Of a stretch of 64,000 bases of DNA, positions 60,515 to 64,000 are shown piece by piece (the first letter of the stretch is position 1; every line of letters starts with the position of its first letter). A model generated the notes under the pieces. The model did not search any database. It saw only the letters and a list, made by a program, of their open reading frames with translations, and had not been told where the DNA came from. Origin of the DNA: Aliiroseovarius sp. Z3 (GTDB lineage: Bacteria; Pseudomonadota; Alphaproteobacteria; Rhodobacterales; Rhodobacteraceae); NCBI RefSeq assembly GCF_029105185.1, contig NZ_JAFMZK010000004.1:62001-126000 (forward strand), written 5' to 3'. Position numbers and translations under genes: made by a program.

Positions 60515-60913
60515 ATGCCACACCTGTCTTTCGAGTTTAGCTACGGGTTGGGCCAGCAGGCAGACCTGCGGGCCTTGACCGAGACCATGCGTGCCGCATT
60601 GGCTGCAACCGGGCATTGTCCCGTGGGCGGCATCCGCGTGCGCGGGTTCGAGGCTGACATCGACGCCATTGGCGACGGGGCGGGCGGGTATCACTTCCTT
60701 GATATGATCCTGAGGCTTGGGCAGGGTCGGGACGAGGTGACGCGCGACGCCATCGCCGACCAACTTTACGGCGCAGTTGAGGCTGCCCTACGCCCGCAAA
60801 TGGGGGGCACCCCCTTCATTCTCAGCCTTGAGGTTCAGGAAATCGAAACCCGTTTCAGCCGTAAAAGCTGGAGCACGATCCACGCGGCACTCCGCGAAAA
60901 GGAACCGGAATGA
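60515..60913 (+). CDS. 5-carboxymethyl-2-hydroxymuconate isomerase-like protein
   Basis: A 132-residue tautomerase-superfamily protein of the CHMI type. It starts with MPHLSFEFSYGL so Pro 2 is the predicted catalytic N-terminal proline, followed by ATGHCPVGGIRVRGFEADIDAIGDGAGGYHFLDMILRLGQGRDEVTRDAIADQLYGAVEAAL. AAGGAG and a 5-nt spacer precede the ATG at 60515; the upstream in-frame GTG is not used because it would bury Pro. Overlaps the HpaR-type gene by 4 nt. Other hpa genes are not in the window. Confidence 0.88.
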   Translation: MPHLSFEFSYGLGQQADLRALTETMRAALAATGHCPVGGIRVRGFEADIDAIGDGAGGYHFLDMILRLGQGRDEVTRDAIADQLYGAVEAALRPQMGGTPFILSLEVQEIETRFSRKSWSTIHAALREKEPE

Positions 60914-61335
60914 GAAAACTTGAACGCGCGCTTCCCATCGCGCTGCTTCACGCGCGCGAAGCCACGCTGAAACCCTTTCGCCACGAACTGGATCAGATTG
61001 ACCTGACCGTTCAGCAGTGGCGCGTTATCCGTGTGTTGGCCGAGGGGAAACCCTGCTGCGCCACGGAACTGGCCGAACGCTGCGTGCTTATGCCGCCCAG
61101 CCTGAGCCGCATCCTGAAAAACCTGACGGAACGCGAGCTGATCGAACGCGTGGACGACAATGATGGTCGCCGCCGCAAGGTGCAGATCGCGCCCGCAGGC
61201 TGTGCGAAGTACACGCAGATGTCTGGCAAGGCGGCGAAGATTTATGAAGATCTTGAAACCCGCTTCGGGCACGAGAAGATGGAAACACTTCTGGACCTTT
61301 TGAACGAGCTTTACGCGGTCGCGGGGGCGGACTGA
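60910..61335 (+). CDS. HpaR-like MarR family regulator
   Basis: A 141-residue winged-helix regulator: MRKLERALPIALLHAREATLKPFRHELDQIDLTVQQWRVIRVLAEG, CATELAERCVLMPPSLSRILKNLTERELIERVDDNDGRRRKVQIAPAG. It begins inside the last codons of the CHMI-type isomerase gene, so the two are translationally coupled, which matches the HpaR role in homoprotocatechuate degradation. The rest of that pathway must lie elsewhere. The second paralogue in the window is at 32319. Confidence 0.9.
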   Translation: MRKLERALPIALLHAREATLKPFRHELDQIDLTVQQWRVIRVLAEGKPCCATELAERCVLMPPSLSRILKNLTERELIERVDDNDGRRRKVQIAPAGCAKYTQMSGKAAKIYEDLETRFGHEKMETLLDLLNELYAVAGAD

Positions 61336-61407
61336 CGCTGCGATCCGCTTGCGCCCGGGTGGCGTGCGCCTTACCCATGGGAAAGATCATTTCTGGACGA
61401 GGTTCTC

Positions 61408-61797
61408 ATGAGCGACCATCACTCTGCGCCGGAAGGCGAAATCATACTGCGCACGCTGGCGATGCCGAAAGACACCAATACGGCGGGCGATATCTTCGGC
61501 GGTTGGGTGATGAGCCAGATGGACATCGCCGGTGGCATCATCGCAGGTGAACGCGCACAGGGGCGCGTGGCGACCGTGGCGGTGAACGCGATGAAATTCA
61601 TCCAGCCGGTGAAAGTGGGCGATGTGCTGTGCATCTATGGCCGCGTGGGGCGCGTCGGCACCACGTCGATGTCGATCGAGTTGGACGCCTGGGTCAAACG
61701 CGACCGCATGGGGGAGCGCCACAAAGTGACCGAAGGCGTGTTCGTGTTTGTGGCGTTGGATGAGGATGGGAAGCCCGTGGCGGTGGACAAGGACTGA
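61408..61797 (+). CDS. Acyl-CoA thioesterase (YciA type)
   Basis: A 129-residue hotdog-fold thioesterase: AMPKDTNTAGDIFGGWVMSQMDIAGGIIAGERAQGRVATVAVNAMKFIQPVKVGDVLCIYGRV, with the YciA-type GDIFGGW and Asp of the active site in SQMDIAG, then RHKVTEGVFVFVALDEDGKPV. It hydrolyses short-chain acyl-CoA esters in the cytoplasm. GAGG lies before the ATG. Convergent with the histidine phosphatase gene, one nt between the stop codons. Confidence 0.92.
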   Translation: MSDHHSAPEGEIILRTLAMPKDTNTAGDIFGGWVMSQMDIAGGIIAGERAQGRVATVAVNAMKFIQPVKVGDVLCIYGRVGRVGTTSMSIELDAWVKRDRMGERHKVTEGVFVFVALDEDGKPVAVDKD

Positions 61798-61798
61798 C

Positions 61799-62290
61799 CT
61801 AAACGGCTGGCCCGTGATGTCGCCGGTCAATATGCAGCCCCGCCAACCTGTCGGACGTCACGATGAACAGGTCGCCATAGTTAAGCGGCGGTTCACCACC
61901 TGCGCCCAGGGCGTCCCAGATCTCGCGCAGATTGCCCTTGTTCCCGATCCAGACCACGGTTTTGCCAGCGGCTTCGTTGATCAGCCGCGCCGCCATGCCG
62001 TTGGCAGGCAGACGGTTGATCGGCAAATCACGGTCAGTGGCGAGCGGCTGAGCCGTGTCGAGATTGCGCTGCACACTCGGGGCATAGATCGCGTCGACCC
62101 CGACCCCTTCCATTGCGCCCACCAACGCCTTCGCCCGTGCACGCCCTGTGGCGTTCAGATCCGGCCCACTCCGATCCCCATGCCTGAGGATAATCAATGT
62201 GGTACCCGGTGTGAGTCTTTGATGCCCCGAACGCGCGCAAGCGGCCACGATCCCGACGCCCGTCAGCGCCAGAAACACCCGTCTTTTCAT
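61799..62290 (-). CDS. Histidine phosphatase family protein, exported
   Basis: A 163-residue phosphoglycerate-mutase-like phosphatase. The RHG catalytic motif is seen as LIILRHGDRSG (His as nucleophile), with YAPSVQRNLDTAQPLA as the second Arg region and VVWIGNKGNLREIWDALG in place of the usual late His segment (the second His of GHxxNI is replaced by Asn). A basic start KRRVFLALTGVGIVAACARSG points to export, and AAC could be a lipobox. Because the GHxxN histidine is missing the enzyme may be impaired. Role unknown. Confidence 0.75.
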   Translation of the reverse strand: MKRRVFLALTGVGIVAACARSGHQRLTPGTTLIILRHGDRSGPDLNATGRARAKALVGAMEGVGVDAIYAPSVQRNLDTAQPLATDRDLPINRLPANGMAARLINEAAGKTVVWIGNKGNLREIWDALGAGGEPPLNYGDLFIVTSDRLAGLHIDRRHHGPAV

Positions 62291-62429
62291 AATGTTTCCC
62301 CTCTTCTTAATGAGGGAAGTGTAAGGTGCGGAGGGAGGGTGGTCTACTTGACGGAAAGGTCAGGTGTCGGTGGTGAGAGACTGGTTGTTCTTATCTGTGA
62401 GCTTCCGCCCCGGTCGATGTCGATAGGCC

Positions 62430-62517
62430 GGACAGCGCCCGACCCTCCCCGTCGTGCCGGAGGCACGCCTTCGGCGTGACGGGGCGCTTCACGCCTACCC
62501 AGGGTCAGGCGCTGTCC
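62430..62517. repeat. 88-bp palindromic element
   Basis: Terminal arms GGACAGCGCCCGACCCT (62430-62446) and AGGGTCAGGCGCTGTCC (62501-62517) are inverted copies with 16 of 17 matches. The inside folds into a second stem-loop (CCCCGTC with GACGGGG around the small hairpin CACGCC TTC GGCGTG). This is the form of a REP/MITE-like dispersed element. It lies 25 nt after the stop of the AT-rich gene at 62543. Confidence 0.6.
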
Positions 62518-62542
62518 TTTGCTAGTTTGTCGCTCAGTGCGA

Positions 62543-63388
62543 TCAGTTCAGCATTGCATCTAGGTACATGCGAATTTCAGTGGCTATGTTTGGTTGTCCC
62601 ATTCCTTTTCCGGAAATTTCAATGTGGTACTCTCCGCTACCTACATGAATTCGATTAATCAAAACCTCTTTTCGAGAAGATGCCAACAAGTCGTTAGCCA
62701 ATTCTTCTGCAATCTCGGCTTTCCGCTCAGAAACGCCATTCAAGATAACCAGTGTAGTGTGTTCGTTCGGTTGAATGGTCTCTACCTTCGATCCGGACTG
62801 GTAGAGTGATGCCAACGCATTTCTTGGGCGAATAGAAGTGTTGACCATTTGCCTTTCAATTTTTTCCAATCTTTCGAGAATGAGCTCTGCTGCTGGAACG
62901 CTAGCACTTTCTACATCTGGAATATGAAATGGGCCAAGTTGGCCAATGAAACTGTTCTCTTTGGATTGTTTGGAGGTTTTCTCAATTGAGGCAGAAAGGT
63001 CTTTTTTGAACTTCTCTATTACCGGATGACGCATATCGCGCGGATATTGTATATAACGATTTGGGCCTGTGTCGAACGGGTAGGATGTAACTTCATCTTT
63101 AATAATAACCGTGGGCTTTTGTGTCGCCATTCGAATGCCAAGTTCGAAGAATACATTGGGGTTACGGCCGCTGACATCACAGATGATCAAGTCATCATTG
63201 TAGATATTTTGTAAAATTTCTTTGTGAATCAGGTTAGATTCAAAGGTGTCGGAGACAAGCCGCGTTTCAAACCCTGCTTCTGATGCTACACCTTCCACTA
63301 TTTTTCTTACGTCGCCCCAATGAGATGCGCCTAGTCCATCACACTCGGAGATTGGCATAACAATTCCACATGTCTTTTTCTTGGCCAT
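62543..63388 (-). CDS. Predicted nucleoside 2-deoxyribosyltransferase/TIR-like domain protein
   Basis: A 281-residue protein. The N-terminal 120 residues resemble the deoxyribosyltransferase/TIR-like fold of putative NADase effectors: CGIVMPISECDGLG, IVEGVASEAGFETRLVSD, and DDLIICDVSGRNPNVFFELGIRMATQKPTVIIKDE, with the conserved acidic residue E82 in FELG as the candidate catalytic Glu and D71. The C-terminal part is charged and helical (AELILERLEKIERQM) and ends with a small unknown domain. GGAGG precedes the ATG at 63388. The gene is clearly more AT-rich than its neighbours, an indication of transfer. Relation to phage defence is inferred from the fold only. Confidence 0.7.
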   Translation of the reverse strand: MAKKKTCGIVMPISECDGLGASHWGDVRKIVEGVASEAGFETRLVSDTFESNLIHKEILQNIYNDDLIICDVSGRNPNVFFELGIRMATQKPTVIIKDEVTSYPFDTGPNRYIQYPRDMRHPVIEKFKKDLSASIEKTSKQSKENSFIGQLGPFHIPDVESASVPAAELILERLEKIERQMVNTSIRPRNALASLYQSGSKVETIQPNEHTTLVILNGVSERKAEIAEELANDLLASSRKEVLINRIHVGSGEYHIEISGKGMGQPNIATEIRMYLDAMLN

Positions 63389-63471
63389 TAGGTCCTCCCC
63401 GAAGAATTCTTGCTCGATCAATAAACCTATGCGCGCACCCGGATTTGAAGTTAAATCCACTGCCTCACGCC

Positions 63472-63500
63472 GATGAAAAACGGCCCCCGAAGGGGCCGCT
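63472..63500 (-). terminator. Rho-independent terminator after ettA
   Basis: On the minus strand the stem GGCCCC TTCG GGGGCC is followed by GTTTTTCATC, within 25 nt of the ettA stop codon. A regular terminator. Confidence 0.85.
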
Positions 63501-63503
63501 CTC

Positions 63504-64000
63504 TCACCTCGTAAACTTCTTATGCTTCAACCGCTTGGGCTCCAAAGCATCCGGTCCCAGCCTGCGCTTCTTGTCCTCTTCGTAATCCTCGAAGTTGCCT
63601 TCGAACCACTCCACATGCGCTTCTCCTTCGAAGGCGAGGATGTGGGTGCAGATACGGTCGAGGAAGAAGCGGTCGTGCGAGATGACCACGGCGCAGCCGG
63701 CGAAGTCGACCAGCGCGTCTTCCAGTGCGCGCAGGGTTTCGACGTCAAGGTCGTTGGTGGGTTCGTCGAGAAGGAGGACGTTGCCGCCCTCTTTCAGAAG
63801 CCGCGCCATATGGACACGGTTGCGTTCGCCGCCGGACAGCAGCGACAGTTTCTTTTGCTGATCGCCACCTTTGAAGTTGAAGGACGAGCAGTAAGCCCTT
63901 GAATTAACTTGTGCGTCGCCCAGTTCGATCAACTCGGCACCGCCGGAAATGGCTTCCCACACGGTGTCATTCGCGTTCAGGTCGTCGCGCGACTGGTCCA
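63504..64000 (-). CDS. ettA: Energy-dependent translational throttle ABC-F protein, C-terminal part
   Basis: The last 165 residues of an ABC-F protein; the gene continues past the right edge. The signature [15 protein letters not shown], Walker [25 protein letters not shown], switch His in [22 protein letters not shown] and the C-terminal [13 protein letters not shown] all match EttA, whose second nucleotide-binding domain ends this way. EttA binds the ribosomal E site and gates the first translation steps by ATP level. The terminator lies right after its stop codon. Confidence 0.93.
   Translation of the reverse strand, partial: DQSRDDLNANDTVWEAISGGAELIELGDAQVNSRAYCSSFNFKGGDQQKKLSLLSGGERNRVHMARLLKEGGNVLLLDEPTNDLDVETLRALEDALVDFAGCAVVISHDRFFLDRICTHILAFEGEAHVEWFEGNFEDYEEDKKRRLGPDALEPKRLKHKKFTR

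Noticed and set aside
1-64000. CRISPR arrays, rRNA genes, intact insertion sequences or prophage genes
   Set aside because: None were seen: no regularly spaced direct repeats, no rRNA-like sequence and no intact transposase or phage structural genes.

Overview
The window looks like chromosomal DNA of a Rhodobacterales (Roseobacter-group) alphaproteobacterium. The grounds are the gene order dac-tmk-holB-tatD-MBL hydrolase, a TauR/Tpa/Xsc/Pta taurine route, a GcdH/CaiB glutarate module, an alphaproteobacterial SOS box (GTTC-N7-GTTC) and many ABC and TctABC solute uptake genes. Family assignments come from reading motifs in the translated sequence; no database search was possible.

Layout. 1-5718: housekeeping genes, all on the minus strand (AEC transporter fragment, MBL hydrolase, TatD, HolB, Tmk, D-Ala-D-Ala carboxypeptidase, SPOR lipoprotein). 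5918-7906: tRNA-Ser(TGA) followed by a scar holding a multiply frameshifted GMC oxidoreductase and an IS30-type transposase remnant. 7907-14945: membrane and stress genes (thioredoxin-like/NhaA fusion, small PLDc_N-type protein, FNT channel, BON-MscS, CreA, an unknown protein paired with a second MscS). 15242-17557: four tightly overlapping genes, DUF1538-DUF1538-PII-CBS. 17691-25014: LysR regulator, M19 dipeptidase and a complete peptide ABC importer, followed by a Crp/Fnr regulator. 26111-31913: a two-gene operon of an FAD oxidoreductase/acetoacetate-decarboxylase-like fusion and a cyclase/AAA/TPR signalling protein, preceded by tandem palindromes.

32319-38560: a MarR regulator, an imelysin gene behind two TGA-N9-TCA boxes (iron-type operators), then an XRE-cupin regulator with CaiB CoA-transferase, GabT/DavT aminotransferase and glutaryl-CoA dehydrogenase, probably a 5-aminovalerate/glutarate route. 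38614-39184: the collapsed remains of a divergent znuA/znuCB zinc uptake locus. 39204-47110: two convergent phosphate acyltransferases, xsc, tauR and tpa (taurine to sulfoacetaldehyde to acetyl phosphate to acetyl-CoA), with matching TauR-type direct repeats at tauR and tpa, interrupted by an SOS-box-controlled small gene and a GNAT acetyltransferase.

47345-53556: a GntR regulator, class I glutamine amidotransferase, cytochrome P450, glutamine-synthetase-like ligase, [2Fe-2S] ferredoxin, VOC protein and a class III aminotransferase. Ligase, oxygenase and amidohydrolase together resemble a gamma-glutamylation-dependent amine oxidation pathway, but with a P450. This is the best candidate in the window for an undescribed metabolic system. 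53558-60440: IclR regulator, TctCBA carboxylate transporter, aldehyde dehydrogenase and a Tm-1-like protein. 60515-64000: CHMI-type isomerase with an HpaR-like regulator, YciA thioesterase, a histidine phosphatase, an 88-bp palindromic element, an AT-rich predicted NADase/deoxyribosyltransferase-like gene, and the C-terminal part of EttA.
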